From NCBI GenBank assembly GCA_943327025.2, contig CALPVO020000031.1:1-12689 (forward strand): a DNA stretch of 12,689 nucleotides. The letters are read 5' to 3'. The stretch comes from Janthinobacterium lividum. GTDB lineage: Bacteria > Pseudomonadota > Gammaproteobacteria > Steroidobacterales > Steroidobacteraceae. A program made the translations under genes and the position numbers. Below are positions 1 to 6,078 of the stretch, piece by piece; position 1 is the stretch's first letter, and each line of letters begins with the position of its first letter. Below the pieces are notes generated by a model. That model did not search any database, was not told where the DNA came from, and saw nothing but the letters and a program-made list of their open reading frames with translations.

Positions 1-381
1 CCCGGGAAACAAGCGGCGCGACAACTTCACCGTACACAGCACCGGCACTTGCAAGCGCAGGCCCACCCGACGGAATTCGGCACGAAGAAAACCATAGTCG
101 AAGCGCGCGTTGTGGGCCACGAACAAGCGGCCCTGCAACCACGCCATCACTTCATTGGCTATCTGCTCGAACGGCGGCGCATCTACCACCGCTTCGTTCG
201 TGATGCCGGTGAACGATTCGATGTGCGACGGAATGCGGCAACCCGGGTTGACCAGCGAACTGAAGGTCTCGGTGCGCCCATCAGGCGCCACCGCCACCAA
301 GCCGACTTCGATGATGCGGCTGTACAGCGCATTGCCGCCCGTCGTCTCCAGGTCGACGCAAACATAGCCTTGGTCAAGCAT
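1..381 (-). CDS. DnaQ-like (DEDDh) 3'-5' exonuclease, partial (3' end beyond window)
   Basis: The first 127 codons of a gene leaving the left edge of the window, read on the minus strand from ATG at 381. The exonuclease I motif VDLETTG (Asp10, Glu12) and the exonuclease II motif AHNARFDYGFL (Asp95) belong to the DEDDh family of DNA polymerase III epsilon-type 3'-5' exonucleases. The GIT triplet after a PSHIESFTG stretch is also typical. The third motif with the catalytic His lies outside the window. Relatives may be stand-alone proofreading nucleases or fusions to a GIY-YIG (UvrC/Cho-like) nuclease, and which applies here cannot be decided. The gene begins 23 bases after the aguB stop on the same strand, so it may be co-transcribed. 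An AGGAGG lies 19 bases before the ATG, which is long; an in-frame CTG 7 bases after it is a less usual alternative start. Confidence 0.88.
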   Translation of the reverse strand, partial: MLDQGYVCVDLETTGGNALYSRIIEVGLVAVAPDGRTETFSSLVNPGCRIPSHIESFTGITNEAVVDAPPFEQIANEVMAWLQGRLFVAHNARFDYGFLRAEFRRVGLRLQVPVLCTVKLSRRLFPG

Positions 382-404
382 GGATATCGGCAGCGAGCTG
401 CCTC

Positions 405-1292
405 CTACCCCTGCACCGGCCGGGTGTGTCCGTCCAGCGTAGTGAGCGCGGTATAGAGCTCCGGGCGGCGGTCGCGGTAGACGCCCCAGTTGCGGCGGTA
501 GTCGCGCGTGGCGTCGAGGTCGAAGGTGTGCACCAGCACGCCTTCGCTGACGCGGTCCGCCACTTGCACCAGCGCCCCGGTGTGGTCCGCAATAAAACTG
601 GAGCCGTAGAAGGTAATACCGTTCTGCTGACCGTCTTCGCGGCCGATGCGGTTGCTGGCGACCAACGGCACCATGTTGGCCGCAGCATGGCCCTGCATCG
701 TGCGCGTCCAGTGGTCCTTGCTGTCGAGCGTTGGGTCTTGTGGCTCACTACCGATGGCCGTGGGGTACAGCAGCAGTTCGGCACCGTGCAAGGCCATGAC
801 GCGCGCCGGCTCCGGGAACCATTGGTCCCAGCACACCGCGGCGCCAATGCGCGCGAAGCGCGTGTCCCACACCTTGAAGCCCGTGTCGCCAGGAGCGAAG
901 TAGAACTTCTCGTGGTAACCCGGGCTCTCGGGAATGTGCGCCTTGCGGTAGTGCCCCAACACGGCGCCACCGGCATCCACCATCACCAGCGTGTTGTAGA
1001 GGCTGTTGCCGTCGCGCTCGTAAACCGACACCGGCAGCACCACCTGCAACTCCGCCGCCAGCCGGCACAGCAGGGCTAGCGCCGGGTTCTCCGCCAGCGG
1101 CACCGCCAGAGCGTGGTAGTCGTAGCGGTGGTCCACGCAGAAATACGGCGTCTCGAACAGTTCCTGCACCAGAATGACCTGCGCACCCTGCGCGGCAGCA
1201 GCACGAACGACGCGTTCGGCAGCCGCCAGATTGGCAGCACGGTCCCAGGAACAGGCGAACTGTGTGGCGGCGACAGTAAGGTGACGGGGCAT
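405..1292 (-). CDS. aguB: N-carbamoylputrescine amidase (nitrilase superfamily)
   Basis: This 295-residue cytoplasmic enzyme would hydrolyse N-carbamoylputrescine to putrescine, CO2 and ammonia, the last step of the agmatine route. The nitrilase triad is visible: Glu44 in VQELFE, Lys117 in HYRKAHIP and Cys154 in AVCWDQWFPE. The segments PTAIGSEPQDPTLDSKDHW and GHAAANMVPLVASNRIG are hallmarks of AguB rather than of beta-ureidopropionase or generic nitrilases. Length is usual for the family. I start at the ATG at 1292 because TGAGG lies 8 bases upstream and the protein then begins at the family N-terminus (PRHLTVAATQ). An in-frame ATG at 1322 has no ribosome site. The gene follows the regulator by 114 bases and precedes the exonuclease. 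The usual partner, agmatine deiminase (aguA), is not in the window. Beta-alanine synthase activity is a less likely alternative. Confidence 0.93.
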   Translation of the reverse strand: MPRHLTVAATQFACSWDRAANLAAAERVVRAAAAQGAQVILVQELFETPYFCVDHRYDYHALAVPLAENPALALLCRLAAELQVVLPVSVYERDGNSLYNTLVMVDAGGAVLGHYRKAHIPESPGYHEKFYFAPGDTGFKVWDTRFARIGAAVCWDQWFPEPARVMALHGAELLLYPTAIGSEPQDPTLDSKDHWTRTMQGHAAANMVPLVASNRIGREDGQQNGITFYGSSFIADHTGALVQVADRVSEGVLVHTFDLDATRDYRRNWGVYRDRRPELYTALTTLDGHTRPVQG

Positions 1293-1300
1293 GACAGGGG

Positions 1301-1305
1301 CCTCA
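1301..1305 (-). promoter_or_regulatory. Shine-Dalgarno deciding the aguB start
   Basis: TGAGG on the minus strand, 8 bases before the ATG at 1292. It favours this start over the in-frame ATG at 1322, which has no purine-rich site. Confidence 0.6.
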
Positions 1306-1376
1306 GGAAAAACTGGCGCCATGGTAACGGCTAGGGGCCACTAACGGAAAACCGACGTGCCAAAAGCGTTGGCGAC

Positions 1377-1402
1377 GTTGGCGGGTGCGCCCAAGTGCCA
1401 AC
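1377..1402 (-). other. Hairpin between regulator and aguB
   Basis: GTTGGC (1377-1382) pairs with GCCAAC (1397-1402), with an inner GGG/CCC pairing and a TGCG loop. It lies just past the regulator stop. It has no T-run, so it is not a convincing intrinsic terminator. It could attenuate or stabilise a regulator-aguB transcript. Confidence 0.3.
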
Positions 1403-1406
1403 CCAC

Positions 1407-1955
1407 CTAGAACGTAGGCGGTGTGCTCGCCGAGATGATCTCGCACTCTTCGCGCCCCGGGTTCCGGAAGCGGTGCGGCACGGAACTGGAAAAGTAGTAA
1501 GCCTCGCCGGGTTGCAGCACGCGACTGCTGCCGCCCACGGTCAGTTCCATGGTGCCGCGTACCACCACGCCGCCCTCCTCGCCCTTGTGGGTGAGCATTT
1601 CCTCGCCGGTATCGGCGCCGGGCGCATAGCACTCGTGCAGGATGGACATGGCTCGGTTAGGCCGCCGCGCTGCCACGAGGCGCAGCGATACGTCGTCGCT
1701 GCCGAGGTTCGTCAGTTCGTCGCTACCGAAGAACACCTGCGGCGCCTGCGCCAAGTCCAGCGTGAAAAACTCGGACAGCGACATGGGGATGCCATCCAGT
1801 ACCTTTTTCAAGGAACTGACGGAAGGGCTGACCCGGTTCTGCTCGATGAGCGAAATCATGCCGTTGGTCACCCCGGCGCGTTTGGCCAGTTCCCGTTGGG
1901 AAAGGCCATACATCTGGCGGACTGCCCGCAGATGGGCTCCCACATCAATGCTCAT
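1407..1955 (-). CDS. XRE-family transcriptional regulator with C-terminal cupin domain (PuuR-like)
   Basis: A 182-residue protein with an XRE-type helix-turn-helix at about residues 6-61 (VRQMYGLSQRELAKRAGVTN, then GMISLIEQN) and a small cupin barrel at about 110-178 (HKGEEGGVVVRG, LQPGEAYYFSSSVPHRF). The length and arrangement match E. coli PuuR (185 residues), a repressor of putrescine catabolism that responds to putrescine, and related Pseudomonas regulators. I start at ATG 1955 because the N-terminus then matches the family. An upstream in-frame ATG at 2051 would add 32 unrelated residues and overlap the promoter. No strong Shine-Dalgarno precedes 1955. It is divergent from the aminotransferase and upstream of aguB, so a polyamine or omega-amino-acid ligand is likely. 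This is inferred from context; the symbol puuR is not assigned because the ligand is unproven. Confidence 0.9.
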   Translation of the reverse strand: MSIDVGAHLRAVRQMYGLSQRELAKRAGVTNGMISLIEQNRVSPSVSSLKKVLDGIPMSLSEFFTLDLAQAPQVFFGSDELTNLGSDDVSLRLVAARRPNRAMSILHECYAPGADTGEEMLTHKGEEGGVVVRGTMELTVGGSSRVLQPGEAYYFSSSVPHRFRNPGREECEIISASTPPTF

Positions 1956-1985
1956 GAATGAATGCCCACGGCCAAACCTCGCGCC

Positions 1986-2000
1986 AGAAAAATTTGAACA
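1986..2000 (+). promoter_or_regulatory. Possible operator resembling a PuuR box
   Basis: AGAAAAATTTGAACA matches 10 of 15 bases, including TGAACA, of the E. coli PuuR box as I remember it (AAAATATAATGAACA). It lies between the proposed -10 of the regulator promoter and its start codon, a position that would suit autorepression. This is a candidate only. Confidence 0.3.
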
Positions 2001-2011
2001 AACCGTTGATG

Positions 2012-2041
2012 ATTTTAAACACCGAACGCCTTTTTTGTCAG
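2012..2041 (-). promoter_or_regulatory. Predicted sigma70 promoter for the cupin regulator
   Basis: On the minus strand, CTGACA (2041-2036) and TAAAAT (2017-2012) are separated by 18 bases; each hexamer matches consensus at 5 of 6 positions. Transcription would start near 2005, giving a leader of about 50 bases. For the divergent aminotransferase I see only a weak -10-like TATCAT at 2069-2074 with no good -35. Confidence 0.45.
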
Positions 2042-2133
2042 AAAGTCGCACTGGGTGTCAATTTTTCTTATCATTCACCCCATAGCCTTCCCTCTCACCG
2101 GCCCCCAGCGCCCCGCTTTCCAAGGACTCCGCC

Positions 2134-3477
2134 ATGAGCGCCAATCCCATCGAACTTGCCAAGCAGCCTCTGTCCCGTCAGGACATGGAGGCGCTGTGGA
2201 TGCCCTTCACCGCCAACCGCCAGTACAAGGCCGCCCCGCGCCTGCTGGCCAAAAGCAGCGGCATGCACTACTGGACCCAGGACGGCCGCGAGATTCTCGA
2301 CGGCGTCGCTGGCCTGTGGTGCGTGAATGCCGGGCATGGCCGGAAGGAAATCAGCGAAGCCGTCGCCGCGCAGATTGCCGAGATGGACTACGCGCCGCCG
2401 TTCCAGATGGGCCACCCACTCGGCTTCCAGGCCGCCAATGCGCTGGTGAAGCTCGCGCCGGAAGGCATGAACCACGCGTTCTTTGTGAACTCCGGCAGCG
2501 AGGCCGTGGACACGGCACTGAAGATTGCGCTGGCCTACCACCGCGTGCGCGGTGAAGGCACGCGTACCCGCCTCATCGGGCGCGAACGCGGCTACCACGG
2601 CGTGGGCTTCGGCGGCATCTCCGTCGGCGGCATGGTGAACAACCGCAAGTTCTATGGCGCGCAGTTACCTGGTGTGGACCACCTCCCACACACCTTCAAT
2701 CTGTCGGAAGCCGCGTTCAGCCGTGGCCTGCCGAAGTGGGGCGCGCATCTGGCGGATGAACTCGACCGCCTCGTCGCCCTGCACGATGCTTCAAACATCG
2801 CCGCCGTCATCGTCGAGCCCATTGCCGGCAGCACCGGCGTGGTGTTGCCGCCCGAGGGCTACCTGAAGCGTCTGCGCGAGGCCTGCGACCGTCACGGCAT
2901 CCTGCTCATTTTCGACGAAGTCATCACCGGCTTCGGTCGCACCGGCTCGCCGTTCGCTGCGCAGGAATTCGGCGTCACGCCGGACATCATCGTCTGTGCC
3001 AAGGGCCTTACGAACGGCGCGCTGCCCATGGGCGCGGTGATCGTGAAGCAGGGCATCTACGACGCCTTCATGCAGGGTCCGGAAGCGGCCATCGACCTGT
3101 TTCACGGCTACACCTACTCGGCGCACCCGGTAGCCTGCGCCGCGGCACTCGCCACGCTGCACATCTACGAGCGTGACGGCCTGCTGACGCGCGCCAAGGA
3201 AATGGCCCAGTACTGGGAAGACGGCGCGCATTCACTCAAGGGCCTGCCGGCAGTCATCGACATTCGCAACTACGGCCTCATCTGCGGCATCGAGCTGGCC
3301 CCCATCCCGGGCAAGCCCACGGCGCGGGCCTACGACGCCTTCCTCAAGTGCTTCGCGAAGGGCCAACTGGTGCGCACCACGGGCGACATCATCGCCATGT
3401 CGCCGCCGCTCATCATCGAGAAGTCGCACATCGACCAGCTGTTCGGCACGCTGCGCGAAGTGCTGCAGACGGTGTAA
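2134..3477 (+). CDS. Omega-amino acid (beta-alanine/putrescine):pyruvate aminotransferase, class III PLP enzyme
   Basis: A 447-residue fold-type I, class III aminotransferase transferring an omega-amino group to pyruvate. It is very similar along its length to Pseudomonas omega-amino acid:pyruvate aminotransferase (about 449 residues). Shared features include ALWMPFTANR near the N-terminus, GRERGYHGV, HDASNIAAVIVEP, the PLP-ring Asp261 in LIFDEVITGFGR, the Schiff-base Lys290 in CAKGLTNGALPMGAV, and HGYTYSAHPVACAA. AAGGA lies 7 bases before the ATG. Divergent from a PuuR-like regulator and near aguB, it could deaminate putrescine to 4-aminobutanal (SpuC-like role) or beta-alanine to malonate semialdehyde. 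The sequence alone does not decide between them, so no symbol is given. A terminator follows 72 bases after the stop. Confidence 0.93.
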   Translation: MSANPIELAKQPLSRQDMEALWMPFTANRQYKAAPRLLAKSSGMHYWTQDGREILDGVAGLWCVNAGHGRKEISEAVAAQIAEMDYAPPFQMGHPLGFQAANALVKLAPEGMNHAFFVNSGSEAVDTALKIALAYHRVRGEGTRTRLIGRERGYHGVGFGGISVGGMVNNRKFYGAQLPGVDHLPHTFNLSEAAFSRGLPKWGAHLADELDRLVALHDASNIAAVIVEPIAGSTGVVLPPEGYLKRLREACDRHGILLIFDEVITGFGRTGSPFAAQEFGVTPDIIVCAKGLTNGALPMGAVIVKQGIYDAFMQGPEAAIDLFHGYTYSAHPVACAAALATLHIYERDGLLTRAKEMAQYWEDGAHSLKGLPAVIDIRNYGLICGIELAPIPGKPTARAYDAFLKCFAKGQLVRTTGDIIAMSPPLIIEKSHIDQLFGTLREVLQTV

Positions 3478-3490
3478 GGCAACGCCGGCT

Positions 3491-3512
3491 CCGCTTCCCG
3501 CAGGGGAAGCGG
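3491..3512 (+). other. Stem-loop downstream of the aminotransferase
   Basis: A perfect 9-base-pair stem, CCGCTTCCC (3491-3499) with GGGAAGCGG (3504-3512), and a 4-base loop, 14 bases after the stop codon. No T-run follows. A second, weaker stem GGCGC/GCGCC lies at 3523-3539. They may protect the mRNA 3' end before the true terminator. Confidence 0.5.
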
Positions 3513-3549
3513 CTAGCGGCCAGGCGCTTTGTTGGCGCCCAATAAAATA

Positions 3550-3576
3550 GGCGGAGGGTTGCCCCTCCGCCTTTTT
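3550..3576 (+). terminator. Rho-independent terminator, probably bidirectional
   Basis: GGCGGAGGG (3550-3558) and CCCTCCGCC (3563-3571) form a perfect 9-base-pair stem with a TTGC loop, followed by five T (3572-3576). On the minus strand the same stem is followed by TATTTTATT, so it can also end the convergent TorF-type gene. A further 7-base-pair stem GCCCGGC/GCCGGGC lies at 3586-3603. Confidence 0.88.
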
Positions 3577-3636
3577 ACTTTCAGTGCCCGGCCGGAGCCG
3601 GGCCGAGAACGGAGCCGAAACCCCGTTCGCTGAAGG

Positions 3637-4371
3637 TCAGTCCTTGGACCACGGGAACGTGGTGGCCAGCTGGAACAGGATGCGGTTTTCGTTGTTGAAC
3701 ACGCGGTCGTGGGTACGGGCAGCGGCATCCGTGCTCACCACCGAGTACTTCAACGAGGCAGTGACCGGACCAAACGCACGCGACACACCGAGGGTGTAGT
3801 CGTCGTATTCGCTGTTCACACCTTCCACGGCGTTCTTCCAGTAATCGCCACGCGAAAAGCCAACGTGCGCCGTGAGCGTGAAGCCGGCCGGCAGCTCATG
3901 GGCGTAGGCAGCCTCGAGGTAGTAGGCGGAGTCCCCGCTCTTGGCGTAGGTATCGCTATACCAGAGCTTGGTGCTCAGGCCCTTGTAGTTCAAGCCAACG
4001 TTGTACTCGGGGTAGTCGAAATCGCCGTCACCGTAGTAGGTGTAGTAAACGGCGTTGACCGTGAACGACAAATCGTCGTTGATGGCCTTCGTATAACCGG
4101 CATAGAGATCCACTTCGCGGTCTTCGCTCGCGTCCGGGCCATAGTCGATATTGGAGCCCCAGATACCACCGCTGAAGCCACTCTCCGTGACAAAGTCGAG
4201 CGACAACTGGATGGCGGGATCTTTGGCGGACTGCGAGATGCCACGGAAATCGTATTCGTTGGCAGCCGTGAGCGTGGCGGTGAGGTCCGAGGCAGCAGCC
4301 TGACCGGTAGCACCCAGCAGGGCGAACGCGACAGCGCCGGCAATGGCCGACTTACGAAGGGAAATCGACAT
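3637..4371 (-). CDS. TorF-family putative outer-membrane porin
   Basis: A 244-residue exported protein. Residues 1-27 are a signal peptide (Arg and Lys near the start, hydrophobic core AIAGAVAFALLGA, probable cleavage at QAAA-SD). The mature part opens with LTATLTAANEYDFRGISQS and ends with LATTFPWSKD, which matches the TorF/conserved hypothetical family TIGR02001 (PF09694), small beta-barrel proteins of the proteobacterial outer membrane. Alternating aromatic strands such as VNAVYYTYYGDG and YLEAAYAHELP support a barrel. The transported substrate is not established for the family. AGGAG lies 7 bases before the ATG and an extended -10 promoter sits just upstream, so the gene appears monocistronic. 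It converges on the aminotransferase and shares its terminator. Confidence 0.9.
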   Translation of the reverse strand: MSISLRKSAIAGAVAFALLGATGQAAASDLTATLTAANEYDFRGISQSAKDPAIQLSLDFVTESGFSGGIWGSNIDYGPDASEDREVDLYAGYTKAINDDLSFTVNAVYYTYYGDGDFDYPEYNVGLNYKGLSTKLWYSDTYAKSGDSAYYLEAAYAHELPAGFTLTAHVGFSRGDYWKNAVEGVNSEYDDYTLGVSRAFGPVTASLKYSVVSTDAAARTHDRVFNNENRILFQLATTFPWSKD

Positions 4372-4405
4372 GGAAAAACTCCTGCATAAAAGACTTGTGG
4401 ATTAA

Positions 4406-4414
4406 ATTGTAGCA
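4406..4414 (-). promoter_or_regulatory. Extended -10 promoter for the TorF-family gene
   Basis: The minus strand reads TGCTACAAT, an extended -10 (TGN plus a 5-of-6 match to TATAAT). No good -35 lies at 16-18 bases, as is usual for extended -10 promoters. Transcription would start near 4399, giving a leader of about 28 bases that holds the AGGAG site. Confidence 0.55.
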
Positions 4415-4556
4415 AGAAGACCACGCCAACACCGCCTCTTCTCCTTAGAAACAGCGGAAAAATGGCGCCTTGTGGCAAAAAAGCATCAGGCGGCAGACGT
4501 TTTCAGCGCGGCACGGTAGCCGCTCGTTGGCTGGAAAGCGCAGACCGTCTGCGTTC

Positions 4557-4643
4557 CTGCTGTTTTGCAATGCATCCAGCGTGCCAACCCGTGGTTTTCG
4601 CGAAAAACCCGGCGAAACCGGCCACGCCTCGCTGAAACAGCAG
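4557..4643. other. Potential structured RNA element
   Basis: CTGCTGTTT (4557-4565) and AAACAGCAG (4635-4643) are perfect complements enclosing 69 bases. Inside are a hairpin around TTTTCGCGAAAA (4595-4606), a CCGG-CGAAA-CCGG hairpin, and complementary GCGTG/CACGC segments that could close over it. The transcribed strand is unknown, no clear promoter or terminator flanks it, and I recognise no RNA family. It may equally be protein-binding DNA. Confidence 0.25.
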
Positions 4644-4778
4644 CGAATCACGCACCCACAAGCACCACCGTAGCGCACCCGAAAAGCGCTGGCGCACCAA
4701 GGCGGAGCACCCAAAACTGCCGACTACCCGACACAAATGCCAAGTGTTTACGCTCGTTTTGGGTCTAAACCGATGGGG

Positions 4779-4807
4779 TTGAGCACTGCTGCACGTTTCG
4801 ACATAAG
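4779..4807 (+). promoter_or_regulatory. Candidate promoter for the barrel-kinase operon
   Basis: TTGAGC (4779-4784), 17 bases, then CATAAG (4802-4807); each hexamer matches sigma70 consensus at 4 of 6. It is flanked by a 7-base inverted repeat TTGGGTC (4759-4765) and GACCCAA (4807-4813), which could be an operator. A second -10-like TACACT at 4818-4823 has no good -35. Confidence 0.3.
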
Positions 4808-4896
4808 ACCCAACCACTACACTGCGCGCCATGAAACTCTGCCCCCACACAGGACCCGGCACCCCCGCGCAGTCCACCTCGGCAACCGGCCCACTG

Positions 4897-6078
4897 ATGC
4901 CCAAGGCCCGTCACTCCGCCTGGCCAGTGCTCTTGGCTGCTTGGCTCGCCTTCCCCATGGCAGCGCTCGGGGAAGACGCCGCCTCCATCCTGCCGCCGAC
5001 CGCCACCGCGACGGGCGAGCAGCAGCCCAATGAAGGCCCTAACGATGAGCCACCCCACCACAACCACAGCCAGGTGGACCCAGGGCTGAATCTGTTCGGT
5101 TTCCTCACCGCGAACTACGACCAACTTGGCAGCGCCGCCACGGGGGAAAACCTTGGCAAGGCCGGCAAGTTGGAAGGCGCGTTGCTCGCGACTTATGGGC
5201 ATGGGCCCTTCCGCTTTCTGACAGAGGCGGTAGTCGGCGCCGACCATGCCGAAGTCGAACGGTTCCAGTTCGGCCTCCAACTCCGTCCAGGCACAGTCAT
5301 CTGGGTCGGACGGGTGCACCAGCCGAGCAGTTACTGGAATACCGAATTCCACCACGGCCAATATCTGCAAAACAGCATTACCCGCCCAGCCATCGAAAAC
5401 TGGGAAGACGAGGGTGGCGTTCTCACCCAGCATGTCGGTGGCATCTTGCTGGAAACAGAGCGTAGCTTGGCGAATGGCACGACCGTGCGCCTAGCCACCA
5501 GTGCCGGCTACGCACCCGCCATCGAATCCGGAACACTAGAGCCCTTCGACGTCATCCACTGGCATAACGGCGTGCGGCACCCTGCCTTCGCTCTGCGCAT
5601 CGATGTGCTGCCGGATGGTATCGGCGAGCAAGCCTTCGGCGTCATGAGTGGATTCAGCGGACTGCAGGCACGCGGGTCCGGCATAGAGAGCCTCGACCAT
5701 GTCGACCTGACCACCATCGGCCTCTACGGCGACGTCCGTGTAGGCGAGGCGCGCTGGCTCGGCTCCGTTTATCGCATACGAACCCGCTTCGACTACGACC
5801 AACATGTGGATGCCGAGTACGCTACTTCCTGGTTCTTGCACGGTGAATACCGCTTGCGCGAAGACTGGATGGGCTATGTGCGGCACGAGTCGACCCTAGG
5901 GACGGATGACAGCCGCTATTTCGCCACCTTCCCCGACTTCGTCAATGGACGAAGCGTGGTGGGCCTGCGGTATGAATCCGGCAGCAACCATGCTCTTAGC
6001 CTAGAAACCGGCAGCGCCACGTCCAACGGCGAACGCTACATGGAACTGCGCCTGCAATGGAGCGCGGTGTTTCACTGA
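4897..6078 (+). CDS. Predicted outer-membrane beta-barrel protein, unrecognised family
   Basis: A 393-residue exported protein I do not recognise. From ATG 4897 it has a good signal peptide: basic KARH, hydrophobic core WPVLLAAWLAFPMAA, likely cleavage after ALG. A Pro/Asn/His-rich linker with HHNHS follows, then LNLFGFLTANYD and many alternating strands (YGHGPFRFLTEAVVG, FQFGLQLRPGTVIWVGRV, YMELRLQWSAVFH), as in porin-like barrels. An in-frame ATG at 4831 gives a 415-residue form but puts 22 non-signal-like residues in front; neither start has a Shine-Dalgarno. It is first in an operon with a periplasmic binding domain, a sensor kinase and a receiver, and its stop overlaps the next start (TGATG). 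A role in ligand entry or capture for sensing is inferred from context. It contains HQPSSYWNTEFHHGQ, rich in His and aromatic residues. Confidence 0.75.
   Translation: MPKARHSAWPVLLAAWLAFPMAALGEDAASILPPTATATGEQQPNEGPNDEPPHHNHSQVDPGLNLFGFLTANYDQLGSAATGENLGKAGKLEGALLATYGHGPFRFLTEAVVGADHAEVERFQFGLQLRPGTVIWVGRVHQPSSYWNTEFHHGQYLQNSITRPAIENWEDEGGVLTQHVGGILLETERSLANGTTVRLATSAGYAPAIESGTLEPFDVIHWHNGVRHPAFALRIDVLPDGIGEQAFGVMSGFSGLQARGSGIESLDHVDLTTIGLYGDVRVGEARWLGSVYRIRTRFDYDQHVDAEYATSWFLHGEYRLREDWMGYVRHESTLGTDDSRYFATFPDFVNGRSVVGLRYESGSNHALSLETGSATSNGERYMELRLQWSAVFH

Larger units (their letters stand above)
4372..4896. other. 525-base intergenic region with palindromes, no convincing gene
   Basis: It separates the divergent TorF-type gene and the beta-barrel operon. 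It contains the TorF promoter at its left end, a candidate plus-strand promoter at 4779-4807, the near-perfect palindrome CGCAGAC-C-GTCTGCG (4539-4553), the 12-base palindrome TTTTCGCGAAAA (4595-4606), and a 9-base inverted repeat at 4557-4565/4635-4643. Small open frames here have cysteine- and arginine-rich translations with no recognisable domain or ribosome site, so I do not call them. The last 66 bases (4831-4896) would be coding if the upstream start of the next gene is used. Confidence 0.6.

Noticed and set aside
374..976. Minus-strand open frame of 200 codons overlapping aguB and the exonuclease
   Set aside because: It is an out-of-frame shadow of aguB, with a Thr/Arg/Ser-rich low-complexity translation.
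426..1079. Plus-strand open frame of 217 codons
   Set aside because: It lies wholly opposite aguB, whose catalytic motifs are clear. The translation is Val/Arg/His-rich with no domain.
1395..1961. Plus-strand open frame of 188 codons
   Set aside because: It is opposite the cupin regulator, which has recognisable HTH and cupin motifs; the translation here has none.
3709..4389. Plus-strand open frame of 226 codons
   Set aside because: It is antisense to the TorF-family gene, which has a signal peptide, ribosome site and family motifs.
4445..4904. Open frames of 67-133 codons in the intergenic region
   Set aside because: No ribosome sites, unusual Cys/Arg-rich composition, mutual overlap on both strands, and no recognisable fold.
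4765..5433. Minus-strand open frame of 222 codons
   Set aside because: It is antisense to the start of the barrel gene and has no domain. The barrel frame carries a signal peptide and continues into a coupled operon.
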